A stretch of DNA of 64,000 bases from CAVPGP01 sp963704025 (GCA_963704025.1 CAVPGP010000001.1:1364001-1428000); one strand, 5' to 3'. Shown: positions 38,544 through 47,386, counted from the first letter of the stretch. Notes: a model not told the origin generated them from the sequence alone. Translations and numbers: made by a program.

Positions 38544-39692
38544 TCACTCCTTGGGCAGCGCGAGGATGCGGTCGGCGATGATGCCGCGCTGGATCTGCTG
38601 CGTGCCGCCGTACACGCTTGCCGCGCGCGAGTAGAGGTAGCGCTCATGCCAGAACTCGCCGGCGGCCGCTTGGCCGAGAACGTCGAGGGCGGTCGTGCCG
38701 AGCGTCTGCTCGGCCTGCGCCATCAGCAGCTTCACGCCGGAGCTTTCGGGTCCCACGGCGCCGCCGTTCAGGAACGACGACATCGTGCGCGAGGCGTGAT
38801 GGCGCAGCACCTCGATCTCGATCAACGCCTGGGCGAGTGCAGCCTGCACGCTCTCGTCCGCAAGCAGCGGCGCGCCGTCGCGGGTTGCCTGGGCGGCGTC
38901 GCCGACGAGCCGGTCGAACCAGGTGCGTAGCGTGACCTGCCGTGGGAGTGCGGCGGTGCCGCGCTCGTGTGCGACGACGTGCATGGCGATGGCCCACCCC
39001 TGACCCGGCTCGCCGAGCATGTTCTCCCGCGGGACGACGACGTCCTCGAGAAAGAGCTCCGAGAACTCGGCGTGGCCCGTGATCTGCTCCATCGGCCGAA
39101 CGTCGACGCCCGGCGACTCCATGTCGACCACGAAGAGCGAGATGCCCTTGTGCTTTGGCAGGTCGGGATCAGTGCGCGCGAGCACGCCGCACCAGCGGGC
39201 GAACTGGCCCCAGGAGATCCACGTCTTCTGGCCGTTCAGCACCCAGCCGTCCTCGTTCTCGACCGCCTGCGTCCGCAGCGACGCGAGGTCCGAGCCCGCC
39301 TCCGGCTCCGAGAAGCCCTGGCACCAGATCTCCTCGGCCGACAGGATCGGCCGCACGTAGCGGCGGCGCTGCTCGTCGTTCCCGAACGCGAGGATCGCGG
39401 GGCCGAGCACGTCGAGGCCGACGATCGAGACGAGCTCCGGCGCGCCCGCGGCGGCGAGCTCCTGGTCGACCACGATCTGCTCTGCGGTCGGACGCCCGCC
39501 GCCGCCGAACTCAGCCGGCCACGCGCGGCCGACGTAGCCCGCTTCGTAGCAGCGCGCCTGCCAGCGGCGGAGGTACGCGATTCGGGCGTCGAGGCGGTGC
39601 GGGATGTCGTCCGGATCCGGGCAGTGCTCCGCGAGGAAGGCACGGACCTCGTCCTGCAGCTGCCGTTCCTCGGCACCGAGCGCGAGCTTCAC
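38544..39692 (-). CDS. Acyl-CoA dehydrogenase, larger subunit type
   Basis: The 382-residue protein has FAD-site motifs WCQGFSEPEAGSDLASLRT and LNGQKTWISWG, a HVVAHERGTAALPRQ helix, and the C-terminal YGGTQQIQRGIIADRIL. It oxidises an acyl-CoA to enoyl-CoA, feeding electrons to ETF. It is four bases from the small ACAD gene, and four bases after the ABC permease gene, so importer and oxidation enzymes are on one transcript. Confidence 0.93.
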   Translation of the reverse strand: MKLALGAEERQLQDEVRAFLAEHCPDPDDIPHRLDARIAYLRRWQARCYEAGYVGRAWPAEFGGGGRPTAEQIVVDQELAAAGAPELVSIVGLDVLGPAILAFGNDEQRRRYVRPILSAEEIWCQGFSEPEAGSDLASLRTQAVENEDGWVLNGQKTWISWGQFARWCGVLARTDPDLPKHKGISLFVVDMESPGVDVRPMEQITGHAEFSELFLEDVVVPRENMLGEPGQGWAIAMHVVAHERGTAALPRQVTLRTWFDRLVGDAAQATRDGAPLLADESVQAALAQALIEIEVLRHHASRTMSSFLNGGAVGPESSGVKLLMAQAEQTLGTTALDVLGQAAAGEFWHERYLYSRAASVYGGTQQIQRGIIADRILALPKE

Positions 39693-39696
39693 CGGC

Positions 39697-41406
39697 TCAC
39701 AGCCTCTTGAACACGGACGAGCCGCCGCCGAGCAGGACGGCGACGAGGACGCCGGCCGTCGTCACGCCGACCATGATCAGCGAGATGCATGCGACGAGCG
39801 GGTAGCTGCCGTTTTCGTAGTAGTCGTAGAGGATCGTCCCCATCACGTTGATCGTCGGCGCCCGGACGAGCAGGGAGGCGGCGAACTCGTGCGTGAGGAG
39901 CACGAACATCAGCGCGGCGGCGCCGCCGAACGCCGGTCGCAGCAGCGGCGCGACGATCGTCAGGTTCGTCCTGAGCGCGCCGGCTCCAGCCGCGCGGGAT
40001 GCCTCCGTGTATGCGTCGCCGAGCGCGATCATGGCGCCCAGCTGCATCCGGGTCGAGAACGGGATCATCAGCGTCACGTAGACGAGGATGAGCACCCACC
40101 GCGTGCCGTAGAGGACGAGGGGCTCGTTCGTGTAGACCAGCAGGAAGCCGACCCCGAAGATCACGGCCGGGATGCAGAGCGGAATCGCGACGATGAAGTC
40201 GAGGATCGGTCCGGCGATGCGATGGTCGTGGCGCTTGCGCAGGATCGAGGCGGCGACGAAGCCGACCGGCAGCGCGATCGCGACTGCGGCGGCCGACAGA
40301 TAGATGCTGTTCCAGACGGCCGGCATGACGCCCGAGGCGGTCGTGACCGTGCGCCAGGTGTCGAACGTCATCTTGCTCGGATGGACGTCGCCGCTCCAGA
40401 ACTTGGACAGCGACACGAAGATGAGTGCGAGCATCGGCAGGAAGGTCGAGAGCACGCCGTAGAGGACGATCCAGAAGGCGGCCAGCTTCGAGCCGGGCGC
40501 GATCGTCCTGAAGCCGCCCTTCCCGCCGTGCGTGACGAACCGCGCGCTGTCGCCAAGCAGCACCCTGTTCATGAAGAGGACGAAGATGCCGAAGACGAGC
40601 AGCGGCGAGCCGATCGCCGCGGCCGTCCCGTACTGCGCCGGTATCTGCTGCGTGGCGAAGAACATGTCGGTCGACAGCACCGAGATGTTCTGGCTGCGTC
40701 CCAGGAGGAGGGGTGCGGTGAACTGTCCGAGACCGAGCAGGAGCGCGACGCCGGCGCCGTAGACGAGTGACGGCCGAAGGAGTGGGAGGGTGACGCGGAA
40801 GAAGACGCCCGCGCGGGACGAGCCGCTCACTTCCGCAGCCTCGATCAGCTCGCCGTTGATGTTCTCGAATCCCGAGTTGACGAAGAGGTAGATGAACGAG
40901 GCGAGCGCGAGCCCGGTGATGAGGATGATCCACGGCAGCGTGTAGATGTCCCCTGGGCCGTCGAAGTCGTTCCTCCACCACGGCAGCAGGCGGAGCAGCT
41001 GGTTCAGGTAACCCGGGTGCGGCGAGAGGAGGAATGCCCACCCGAGCACGCTGGCGACGGCCGGCACCACGATCGGGAGGATCGGGATCACCTTCAGGAC
41101 GGCGAGCCTCTGCGGCAGCGAATTCGCGGCCCACGCGAGGGCCGTCCCGACGACGAGCGCGACGGCCAGCGAACCGAGACCGAGCTCGACCGTCCACTTG
41201 ACCGTCGTCCACCATCCGGGCCTCGTGTACGCATCGCTGTACGCCTGCGCTCCGTTCTTCAGGGCGAGGTACTGCAGGCGGATCAGTGGCAGCAGCGTGA
41301 GGTACGCGAGCGCGACGATGAAGGCGGCGATTCCGAGCTTCGGGAGCACGCGCTCGAGCCGAAGCCGGCTTGGGGCGGCTAGATGGCCGAGAGCCTCGGT
41401 CGCCAT
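39697..41406 (-). CDS. ABC permease, two fused pore domains (FbpB/iron-type family)
   Basis: The 569-residue protein has about 12 membrane segments in two homologous halves, each with an EAA-like loop (first near LIEAAEVSGSSRAGVFFRVTLP, second near AYTEASRAAGAGALRTNLTIV). This is the fused arrangement of Fbp/Sfu-type importers, which carry iron, phosphonates, polyamines or organic solutes. Genomic context with acyl-CoA dehydrogenases argues for an organic solute instead of iron. ATG 41406 follows the ATPase stop by one base. Confidence 0.92.
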   Translation of the reverse strand: MATEALGHLAAPSRLRLERVLPKLGIAAFIVALAYLTLLPLIRLQYLALKNGAQAYSDAYTRPGWWTTVKWTVELGLGSLAVALVVGTALAWAANSLPQRLAVLKVIPILPIVVPAVASVLGWAFLLSPHPGYLNQLLRLLPWWRNDFDGPGDIYTLPWIILITGLALASFIYLFVNSGFENINGELIEAAEVSGSSRAGVFFRVTLPLLRPSLVYGAGVALLLGLGQFTAPLLLGRSQNISVLSTDMFFATQQIPAQYGTAAAIGSPLLVFGIFVLFMNRVLLGDSARFVTHGGKGGFRTIAPGSKLAAFWIVLYGVLSTFLPMLALIFVSLSKFWSGDVHPSKMTFDTWRTVTTASGVMPAVWNSIYLSAAAVAIALPVGFVAASILRKRHDHRIAGPILDFIVAIPLCIPAVIFGVGFLLVYTNEPLVLYGTRWVLILVYVTLMIPFSTRMQLGAMIALGDAYTEASRAAGAGALRTNLTIVAPLLRPAFGGAAALMFVLLTHEFAASLLVRAPTINVMGTILYDYYENGSYPLVACISLIMVGVTTAGVLVAVLLGGGSSVFKRL

Positions 41407-41407
41407 G

Positions 41408-42556
41408 TCAGGAGCCGACCGGGACCGCGCGGCCGACGGACGAGACGAGCGCGCCCGCGTCGTCGTAGAAGGCGGGATCCCGTGGGTTGAGGTACGCGAG
41501 CACGCGCTGCCCGGGTTCGACTGTCCGCGACCAGCTTCCGCGGTCCCCCGCCGGGACGCGGGCCTGCACGCGGGTGGAGCCGACCGCCACGACCATGTCG
41601 AGATGGCGGCCGCCGAACTCGGAGTCGACGAGCGTCGCGGGGAACGAGACCGAGGGCGGCGGAGCACCGTCGTCGTCGGCCGGTCGGAGACGGATGTCCT
41701 CTGCGCGCGTGCGGGCCGTGATCGTCGACGAGGAGCCTGCGAGCGCGTCCAGATCGCCGTCGACCGGTTCTCCGTCGAGCGTCCACGAGTCGTCGTGCCG
41801 CTCGAACAGGAGGCGATTCGACATGCCGATGAATCCGGCGACGTACTCCGTCTCGGGCTCCTCGAACACCTGCTCCGGCGTCGCCAGCTGCTCGATCCGG
41901 CCCGCGTTCATGATCGCGAGTCGGTCGCCGAGCGCCAGCGCCTCGACCTGGTCGTGCGTGACGTAGACGGCAGTGAATCCCAAGCGGCCGTGGAGCTCGT
42001 GGATCTCCGATCGAACCTGGTCGCGCAGCCGCGCGTCGAGGTTGCTGAGCGGCTCGTCGAAGAGCACGAGGTCCGGCCGGGCCACGAGGCCCCGCGCCAG
42101 CGCGATCCGCTGCTGCTGGCCGCCGCTGAGCTGGGCCGGATACCGGTCGAGGAGCGGCGTCGTGTCGACGACGGCGGCGATCTCCTCGACCCACTGCTTC
42201 GCCTGGTCGCCCTTGATCTTCTTCGTGCGCAGCGGGTAGTGGATGTTCTTGCGCACGGTCATGTGCGGCCAGAGCGCGTAGGACTGGAACACCATGCCGA
42301 TGTTCCGCTTGTTCGGCGGGACGTTGATCCTCTTCGCGGTGTCGAACACCGTGCGGTCGCCGAATGCGATCGAGCCTTTCTCGGCGGTCTCGAGGCCGGC
42401 GATGCACCGGAGCGTCGTCGTCTTGCCGCAGCCGCTCGGGCCGAGGAGGACGAGGAACTCACCGGGCTCGATCTCGAGGTCGAGGTCGTCGATCGCGGTC
42501 GTCGGCGTCTTCCCGCCGAACCGCTTGATGAGGCTACGGATGCTTACGTTGGCCAC
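41408..42556 (-). CDS. ABC transporter ATPase (FbpC/PotA type)
   Basis: The 382-residue protein has Walker A GPSGCGKTTTLR, Q-loop VFQSYALWPH, signature LSGGQQQR, Walker B LVLFDEPLSNLDAR and switch YVTHDQVEAL, and a TOBE domain that is 90-odd residues with FPATLVDSEFGGRHLDMVV. It energises the fused permease. It is separated from the binding-protein gene by 78 bases. Confidence 0.94.
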   Translation of the reverse strand: MANVSIRSLIKRFGGKTPTTAIDDLDLEIEPGEFLVLLGPSGCGKTTTLRCIAGLETAEKGSIAFGDRTVFDTAKRINVPPNKRNIGMVFQSYALWPHMTVRKNIHYPLRTKKIKGDQAKQWVEEIAAVVDTTPLLDRYPAQLSGGQQQRIALARGLVARPDLVLFDEPLSNLDARLRDQVRSEIHELHGRLGFTAVYVTHDQVEALALGDRLAIMNAGRIEQLATPEQVFEEPETEYVAGFIGMSNRLLFERHDDSWTLDGEPVDGDLDALAGSSSTITARTRAEDIRLRPADDDGAPPPSVSFPATLVDSEFGGRHLDMVVAVGSTRVQARVPAGDRGSWSRTVEPGQRVLAYLNPRDPAFYDDAGALVSSVGRAVPVGS

Positions 42557-42634
42557 GGGTGCATCACCTCGATTCCGGGACGCGTTCGCCGAAGAATACG
42601 GAGCGGGACCCGGAGGCCCCGCTCCGTCGAGCGG

Positions 42635-43711
42635 CTACTTGAACAGATCGTTCCAGTACGCCTGGTAGGCCGTCACCTTCGCCGGCGTCAGCGCCTTCAG
42701 GTCCTGCTGGCGCGGCGTCACGTAGTACGCGTTCGTCACGTCCTGTCGCACCGTGCCGGCCGCGCGCTGCGAGGTGGACTGGCCTTCCTTCGTGATCATG
42801 TAGTTCGCCAGCACCTGCGCGGCCGCCGCGTGCGGCGCCTGCTTGAGGACCATCCCGTAGTACGGGGCGTTCCAGGTCTTCGAGCCCTTCGCCAGCTTGA
42901 AGTTCACCGGCGCGCCTTGCGCCTTCTGGTCGAGGACCGTCGGCGGGACGAAGGTCCCGACGGCGATCTCGCCGGAGACGACCGCGGCCCCCATCGGCAG
43001 CGAGGACGGGTACTTCTTCGGCTTGAGCGCCGCGAGCTTCGGCAGGAAGGTCTTCCCGTAGGTCTGCTCCAACCAGAGGTACCAGTCGACGATCGACGGC
43101 GCCGACGGCGAGATGACGCCGATGTGACCGCTGGGCGCCTTCAGGACGTCCGGCATGTCGTTCACGTTGCCGGAGAACTGCGACGTGTTCCACGCAACGC
43201 CGAGGATCGCCTCGCCGACCACGAACGCCTTGCCGGGCTTGGCGAAGATGGTCCGGTCGTACGCCTTCGAGAACAGGTCCGGGCCGACGGCGCCGCTGAC
43301 CCAGCCGTTCTTGATCGCGCCGAGGACGAGCGGCTTGCTCGCACAGACCCAGATGTCGGCGAGCGCCTTGCCGGATCCCTCCTCCGCGGTGACCTGCGCC
43401 GCGAGCACCGAGTCGATGTTGCGGTTGATCACGACCGTGATGCCGTACTTGTCCTTGAACTTGGCGGCCATGTCCGCGAGCAGGGTGGGGTTCTGCGTCG
43501 TGTAGATGGTGACGGTCCCCTCCTTCTTCGCGGCGGCGACGGTCTTGGCCCACGCCGCCTTCGTGGCGGGCTTCTGCGTGGCCGCTGCGGCCTTGCTGCT
43601 CGCGGTGCGCGAGTGGTTGGCAGAGGCGGTGCTCCCGAACGTGGCGAGGAGCGCCACGACGAGGATCGACAAAAGCGGTAGCCGGCCGCGCCGGGGATGT
43701 GCGTTTCCCAC
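42635..43711 (-). CDS. Extracellular solute-binding protein (Fbp/Pot-type family 1)
   Basis: GTG 43711 with AAAGGAGAG upstream gives 358 residues. A basic-hydrophobic signal peptide (LPLLSILVVALLATFGSTASA) lacks a lipobox. The mature part has the periplasmic-binding fold (EGTVTIYTTQNPTLLADMAAKF, then AYDRTIFAKPGKAFVV). No iron-coordinating tyrosine pair is obvious, so an iron role is not supported. Its C-terminal end, LTPAKVTAYQAYWNDLFK, recurs in the 58070-58237 mini-gene. First gene of the operon to 35021; operator at 43779. Confidence 0.9.
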   Translation of the reverse strand: MGNAHPRRGRLPLLSILVVALLATFGSTASANHSRTASSKAAAATQKPATKAAWAKTVAAAKKEGTVTIYTTQNPTLLADMAAKFKDKYGITVVINRNIDSVLAAQVTAEEGSGKALADIWVCASKPLVLGAIKNGWVSGAVGPDLFSKAYDRTIFAKPGKAFVVGEAILGVAWNTSQFSGNVNDMPDVLKAPSGHIGVISPSAPSIVDWYLWLEQTYGKTFLPKLAALKPKKYPSSLPMGAAVVSGEIAVGTFVPPTVLDQKAQGAPVNFKLAKGSKTWNAPYYGMVLKQAPHAAAAQVLANYMITKEGQSTSQRAAGTVRQDVTNAYYVTPRQQDLKALTPAKVTAYQAYWNDLFK

Positions 43712-43778
43712 CTTGCTCTCCTTTCGGAACTGGATGCCCCGCGGCGCCGAAGCGAGTGGGGGTGAGGGACGTCGTGGT

Positions 43779-43833
43779 TGAACTGACTTCAGGTATGGAA
43801 CGCGATTGTGGCGCATCACACGCCAGAATGCAA
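43779..43833 (-). promoter_or_regulatory. Promoter and TGAA-N5-TTCA operator of the importer operon
   Basis: TTGCAT (43828-43833) and CACAAT (43805-43810), 17 bp apart on the minus strand, form a plausible sigma-70 promoter. The motif TGAAGTCAGTTCA (43779-43791) lies a few bases downstream of the expected start of transcription, a repressor-style position, and 68 bp before the binding-protein start. Confidence 0.7.
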
Positions 43834-43903
43834 GTACCCGAATCAACTTCGTCTTCGAGACGTCTCGGCGGTCGCCGAAACGTCGCTTCTCTCCGCCCCT
43901 CTA

Positions 43904-43924
43904 CCTAGGCCGCTTCGGCCTAGG
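43904..43924 (-). terminator. Stem-loop at the end of the TetR gene
   Basis: Perfect nine-base arms CCTAGGCCG / CGGCCTAGG with a CTT loop; the stop codon of the TetR gene is inside the stem. No T-run, so termination strength is uncertain, but it separates TetR from the importer operon. Confidence 0.5.
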
Positions 43925-44606
43925 CCACCTTGGCGAATCTGCCCGACGCGAGGTCCGGTGAGCACCCGAGGATCGCGAGCTGTCGGCTCACGAAGAACTC
44001 ACCCACGTCGGCGAGGTCCAGCGTACCGCCCGGCCGGTACCAGTGCCAGACGCTGTTGTAGACGCCGAGCACCGCCCGCGTGAGCAGGCGCGGGTCGCTC
44101 TCGGGCAGAAGCCCCTGCTGCATGCCGCGGGCGAGGAAGGTGCCCCAGGCGAACTCGAGCTCACGCGTCTGCGCCCGGGCGCTCGAGCGCGCGGCCTCCT
44201 CGCGCGGAAGTGACCGCTGAATGCCGATGCGGCCGAACTCCGCGACCATCACACGCTGCCGGAGGACCTCCTGCTCCGTGAGGTCGAACGCGTCGATCAG
44301 CAGGGCCACGAGCGCCTCGTTCCAGTCCGAGTGCGCCGTCGTGATCCGGTCGAACCGCTGGCGGAAGTCGGCGACGGCCTGCGCCATGATCTCGTACAGG
44401 CAGTGCTGCTTCGACTCGAAGTAGTGGTAGAGCGCGGTGGAGCCGATGTCGACGGCTGCGGCGACGTCCGCCCATTTCGTGTCCTCGTAGCCGTAGCGGC
44501 CGAACGAGTCGACCGCGACCTCGAGGATCTGCTCCTTCTTCACGCCGGGCTTCAGCCTCGGCGGGCGTGCCGTCTTGGCCCTCGAACGTCCTCTTGCCTG
44601 TGCCAC
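43920..44606 (-). CDS. TetR-family transcriptional regulator, candidate regulator of the catabolic regulon
   Basis: The 228-residue protein has an N-terminal TetR helix-turn-helix (EQILEVAVDSFGRYGYEDTKWADVAAAVDIG followed by ALYHYFESKQHCLYEIM), with a C-terminal all-helical ligand domain of the KstR2/FadR-like subgroup. Such proteins usually bind CoA thioesters and repress degradation genes. A copy of the motif (44652-44664) lies between candidate -35 and -10 hexamers of its own promoter. That it controls the other sites is inference from context. Confidence 0.92.
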   Translation of the reverse strand: MAQARGRSRAKTARPPRLKPGVKKEQILEVAVDSFGRYGYEDTKWADVAAAVDIGSTALYHYFESKQHCLYEIMAQAVADFRQRFDRITTAHSDWNEALVALLIDAFDLTEQEVLRQRVMVAEFGRIGIQRSLPREEAARSSARAQTRELEFAWGTFLARGMQQGLLPESDPRLLTRAVLGVYNSVWHWYRPGGTLDLADVGEFFVSRQLAILGCSPDLASGRFAKVA

Positions 44607-44643
44607 GTTCCCTACCCTCCTCCACGCGGTCGCTGTGGAATCG

Positions 44644-44672
44644 AATTGACCTAAGTTGAGTTCAGTGTGCCA
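44644..44672 (-). promoter_or_regulatory. TetR promoter with operator copy in the spacer
   Basis: TGGCAC (44667-44672) and TCAATT (44644-44649) are 17 bp apart on the minus strand; the motif copy, TAAGTTGAGTTCA on the plus strand (44652-44664), fills the spacer. Suggests autoregulation of the TetR gene. Confidence 0.55.
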
Positions 44673-45712
44673 TGCGGAGCGGTCGATGCGCGAGCGCCGC
44701 CGGCGGCTTCCGCGGCGAGACGTGCGAGGCGCGCGACCGCCGGGCGCAGCGTTCCCGCGTCGGTCCCGTTCGTCGGGTCGTTCAGCCAGCGGCGGTAGAC
44801 GCCCTCGACGATGATCGCGATCTTCCAGTACGCGAACGCGACCCAGAAGTCGAGCTCCCCCAGATCTCGCCCGGACGCTGCCGCGTACCCGCCTGCGAGC
44901 TCGTCGGCGCCGGGGAAGCCCACGAGCTCTGTGACCGGTTCCTTGAAGAGCCCGTCGGGCTCGCGCGCGGGCGCACCGAGCTCGTTCCAGTACACGACCA
45001 TCTGGCCGACGTCCGCCAGCGGGTCGCCCACCGTGCAGAGCTCCCAGTCGAGCAGCGCCCGGACGCCGCCGTCCCCGCCGAGGACGAAGTTCAGCAGGTG
45101 GTAGTCGCCGTGGACGACAACCGTCTCGCGCTCCTCGGGCACCCGCGCCGCAAGGTGCTCGGCGAGCTCGTCGATCACGGGCAGCTCACGCGTCTTCGAG
45201 GCCTCCCACTGGCGTGTCCAGCGGCGCACCTGGCGCGAGGCGAGGCTCTCCGGCCGCCTGAAGTCGGCGAGACCGATCGAGTCGACGTCGACGGCGTGCA
45301 GCTCGGCGAGCGTCGACGCGATGGCGCGGCCGGCCGCAGCCCGTCCCTCGGGAGTGAGGCGCTCGGCGTCGGCGACGCGCGTGAGGATCAGGCCGTCCGC
45401 GTGCTCCATCACGTAGAACGGCGCACCGGTCACGTCCAGGTCGTCGCACAGCGCGAGCGTGCGCGGCACGGGAACCGGAGTCGGGGCGAGCGCGCTGAGG
45501 ATCCGGTGCTCACGCGCCATGTCGTGTGCGTTGGCGAGGATCTCGCCGAGCGGCGGCCGGCGGAGGACGATCGTGCTCCCGGCTGCGTCGTCGATGCGAA
45601 ACGTGAGGCTGGACTGGCCCTCGCCCACGCGCGTGAACTGCAGAGGCGGCTCGAGCTCCGGCAGCCTCTCGGTCAGCCAGGCCGTGACCCGCTGCTCGTC
45701 GAGCGCCCTCAT
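44651..45712 (-). CDS. Phosphotransferase (APH)-family protein
   Basis: From ATG 45712 the protein is 353 residues. It has the APH kinase-like core: FTRVGEGQSSLTFRI with IVLRRPP (N-lobe), FYVMEHADGLIL, the catalytic VVVHGDYHLLNFVLGG and LLDWELCTVGDPLADVG. Homologues are fused to or next to acyl-CoA dehydrogenases (FadE36/ACAD10-11 type), where they phosphorylate a hydroxyacyl-CoA before elimination. The location within the catabolic cluster fits that role. It overlaps the SDR gene upstream by four bases. Confidence 0.9.
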   Translation of the reverse strand: MRALDEQRVTAWLTERLPELEPPLQFTRVGEGQSSLTFRIDDAAGSTIVLRRPPLGEILANAHDMAREHRILSALAPTPVPVPRTLALCDDLDVTGAPFYVMEHADGLILTRVADAERLTPEGRAAAGRAIASTLAELHAVDVDSIGLADFRRPESLASRQVRRWTRQWEASKTRELPVIDELAEHLAARVPEERETVVVHGDYHLLNFVLGGDGGVRALLDWELCTVGDPLADVGQMVVYWNELGAPAREPDGLFKEPVTELVGFPGADELAGGYAAASGRDLGELDFWVAFAYWKIAIIVEGVYRRWLNDPTNGTDAGTLRPAVARLARLAAEAAGGARASTAPHGTLNST

Positions 45713-46455
45713 CGGATCGTCCAGCCGCCGTCGATGCTGATGACCTGCCCGGTGCAGTACGACGACGCGTCCGAGGCGAGAAAGAGCAGGACGCCGTCGA
45801 GCTCGTCGATCCGTCCAGGCCGGCCCAGGGGGCACTGGCGCGCGAGCCACCGCTGCGTCCGCTCGTCCTCGAACAGCTCCGCATTCATCTCCGTCGGGAA
45901 CCAACCGGGTGCGATCGCGTTCACGCGCACGCCGTCTGCTCCCCATTGCGAAGCGAGCTCACGGGTGAGCCCGTTGACCGCGCTCTTCGACGCGACATAC
46001 CCTGCCTCGGGAACAGGAGCCGAGGCGACGAGGCTGAACATCGAGCTGATGTTGATCACCGACCCCGAGCGCTGCGCGCGCATCGACACGCTGACGGCCT
46101 GGGAGAGCGCGAAGAGCGACTCGACGTTGACGCGCATCACCGACTGGAAGCCGTCGAGCGTCGCCTGCCGATCGGGACCGCCCGAGGAGACGCCGGCGTT
46201 GTTCACGCAGACGTCGATGCGGCCGAACCGGTCGAGCGCCGTCGCGACGAGACGCTCGCGATCCTCGTCGGCGGTCACGTCGCACTCGACGGGATGCACG
46301 CCGGCATGCGTCTGGGCGAGCTCCTCGAGCCTGTCGACGCGCCGTGCGGCGGCGAGGACTCGCGCCCCCGCGTCCGCGAGCACTCCGGCGAATCGCGCCC
46401 CGAGCCCGCTCGAGGCTCCGGTCACGATGGCCACCCGATCGGCGAGCGTCGACAT
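45709..46455 (-). CDS. Short-chain dehydrogenase/reductase
   Basis: ATG 46455 gives 248 residues. SDR motifs TGASSGLGARF, NNAGVSS, catalytic Ser in INISSMFS, YVASKSAVNG and the final YCTGQVISIDGGW. R in AAARRVDR suggests NADP(H). The operator copy at 46465-46477 ends just before the start codon, so a leaderless or very short-leader transcript is likely. It heads the pair with the APH-family gene. Confidence 0.92.
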   Translation of the reverse strand: MSTLADRVAIVTGASSGLGARFAGVLADAGARVLAAARRVDRLEELAQTHAGVHPVECDVTADEDRERLVATALDRFGRIDVCVNNAGVSSGGPDRQATLDGFQSVMRVNVESLFALSQAVSVSMRAQRSGSVINISSMFSLVASAPVPEAGYVASKSAVNGLTRELASQWGADGVRVNAIAPGWFPTEMNAELFEDERTQRWLARQCPLGRPGRIDELDGVLLFLASDASSYCTGQVISIDGGWTIR

Positions 46456-46464
46456 TGCATGAAG

Positions 46465-46477
46465 TGAATACAGTTTA
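46465..46477 (+). promoter_or_regulatory. Operator copy before the SDR-APH genes
   Basis: TGAATACAGTTTA, nine bases from the SDR start codon. Together with the site at 46538-46550 it flanks the divergent SDR/enoyl-CoA hydratase region, one copy beside each gene. Confidence 0.65.
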
Positions 46478-46507
46478 GGAGAGACCGTCAAGGGCGCCAA
46501 CAACATA

Positions 46508-46550
46508 TGGACAGACGCCGCTCGTCGTGTTAGCTTCTAACACAACTTCA
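46508..46550 (+). promoter_or_regulatory. Promoter and operator of the enoyl-CoA hydratase gene
   Basis: TGGACA (46508-46513), 17 bp, TAGCTT (46531-46536) form a promoter-like pair on the plus strand; the motif copy (TGAAGTTGTGTTA on the minus strand, 46538-46550) begins directly after the -10, over the expected transcription start. Confidence 0.6.
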
Positions 46551-46588
46551 GTTCAATTAGTCAGTCCACTGAGTCGGAGGAGCGTGTC

Positions 46589-47386
46589 ATGCCCGTTGCA
46601 GTTGAAACCGAGCCGATCCAGTACGAGGTAGACGGTCACGTCGCCCGGATCTGGCTGAACCGCCCGCACAAGCGCAACTCGGTCAGCCAGCAGCTGCTCC
46701 AGGAGCTCGACGAGGCGCGGATTCGCGCCGAGAACGACCCGGACATCCGCGTCATCGTGATCCGCGGCCGCGAAGGGACGTTCTGCTCGGGCTTCGACCT
46801 CGACGAGCTCCAGGGCGACTTCGTCGGCACGACCGGAGCCTACGAGATCGCGCAGCGCTCGGCGCGCATCTGCGACGCGATCTTCCGGTCGCCGAAGCCG
46901 TCGGTCAGCGTCCACGAGGGCTGGACGACGGCGGGCGGGTTCGAGATCCTCATCAACTGCGACTTCTCGATCGCCGCCGAGGACGCGAAGATCGGCGACT
47001 TCCACATGAATCGCGCCCTCTTCGGCGGCGCCGGCCCGATCTACCGCCTGCCGCGCATCATGGGCGAGCGCAAGGCGAAGGAGCTGATGCTCACCGGCAA
47101 GCTCCTCAGCGGACGAGAGGCGTACGAGTGGGGGCTCGTCAACGACGTGGCGCCGGCCGACGAGCTGGACGAGTGCGTCGAGCGCTTCGTCGCGCAGCTC
47201 GCCGACAAGAGCCCGTTCCAGATGGCGCTCACGAAGATGACGCTGAACCGTGGGCTCGACGCGGACGTCGACACGCTGATGCTCGTCGAGCGGCTTGCCG
47301 TCGGTGTCACGCTCAACTCGAACGACGCTGCCGAAGGCGTTTCCGCGTTCCTCGAGAAGCGCGACCCCGTCTGGACGGGGACCTAG
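46589..47386 (+). CDS. Enoyl-CoA hydratase/isomerase family protein
   Basis: The 265-residue protein is preceded by GGAGGAG. Crotonase motifs: DIRVIVIRGREGTFCSGFDL, an oxyanion-hole region and the GGAGPIYRLPRIMGERKAKEL helix. The second catalytic Glu position is not obvious in the GGAG loop. The fold also serves isomerases and hydrolases, so hydratase activity is probable but not certain. Single-gene unit, with a 169-bp inverted-repeat element overlapping its stop. Confidence 0.9.
   Translation: MPVAVETEPIQYEVDGHVARIWLNRPHKRNSVSQQLLQELDEARIRAENDPDIRVIVIRGREGTFCSGFDLDELQGDFVGTTGAYEIAQRSARICDAIFRSPKPSVSVHEGWTTAGGFEILINCDFSIAAEDAKIGDFHMNRALFGGAGPIYRLPRIMGERKAKELMLTGKLLSGREAYEWGLVNDVAPADELDECVERFVAQLADKSPFQMALTKMTLNRGLDADVDTLMLVERLAVGVTLNSNDAAEGVSAFLEKRDPVWTGT

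Noticed and set aside
39697..43711. Iron(III) importer
   Set aside because: The family label suggests iron, but I saw no iron-binding tyrosine pattern, Fur box or iron genes, and the operon encodes acyl-CoA dehydrogenases.
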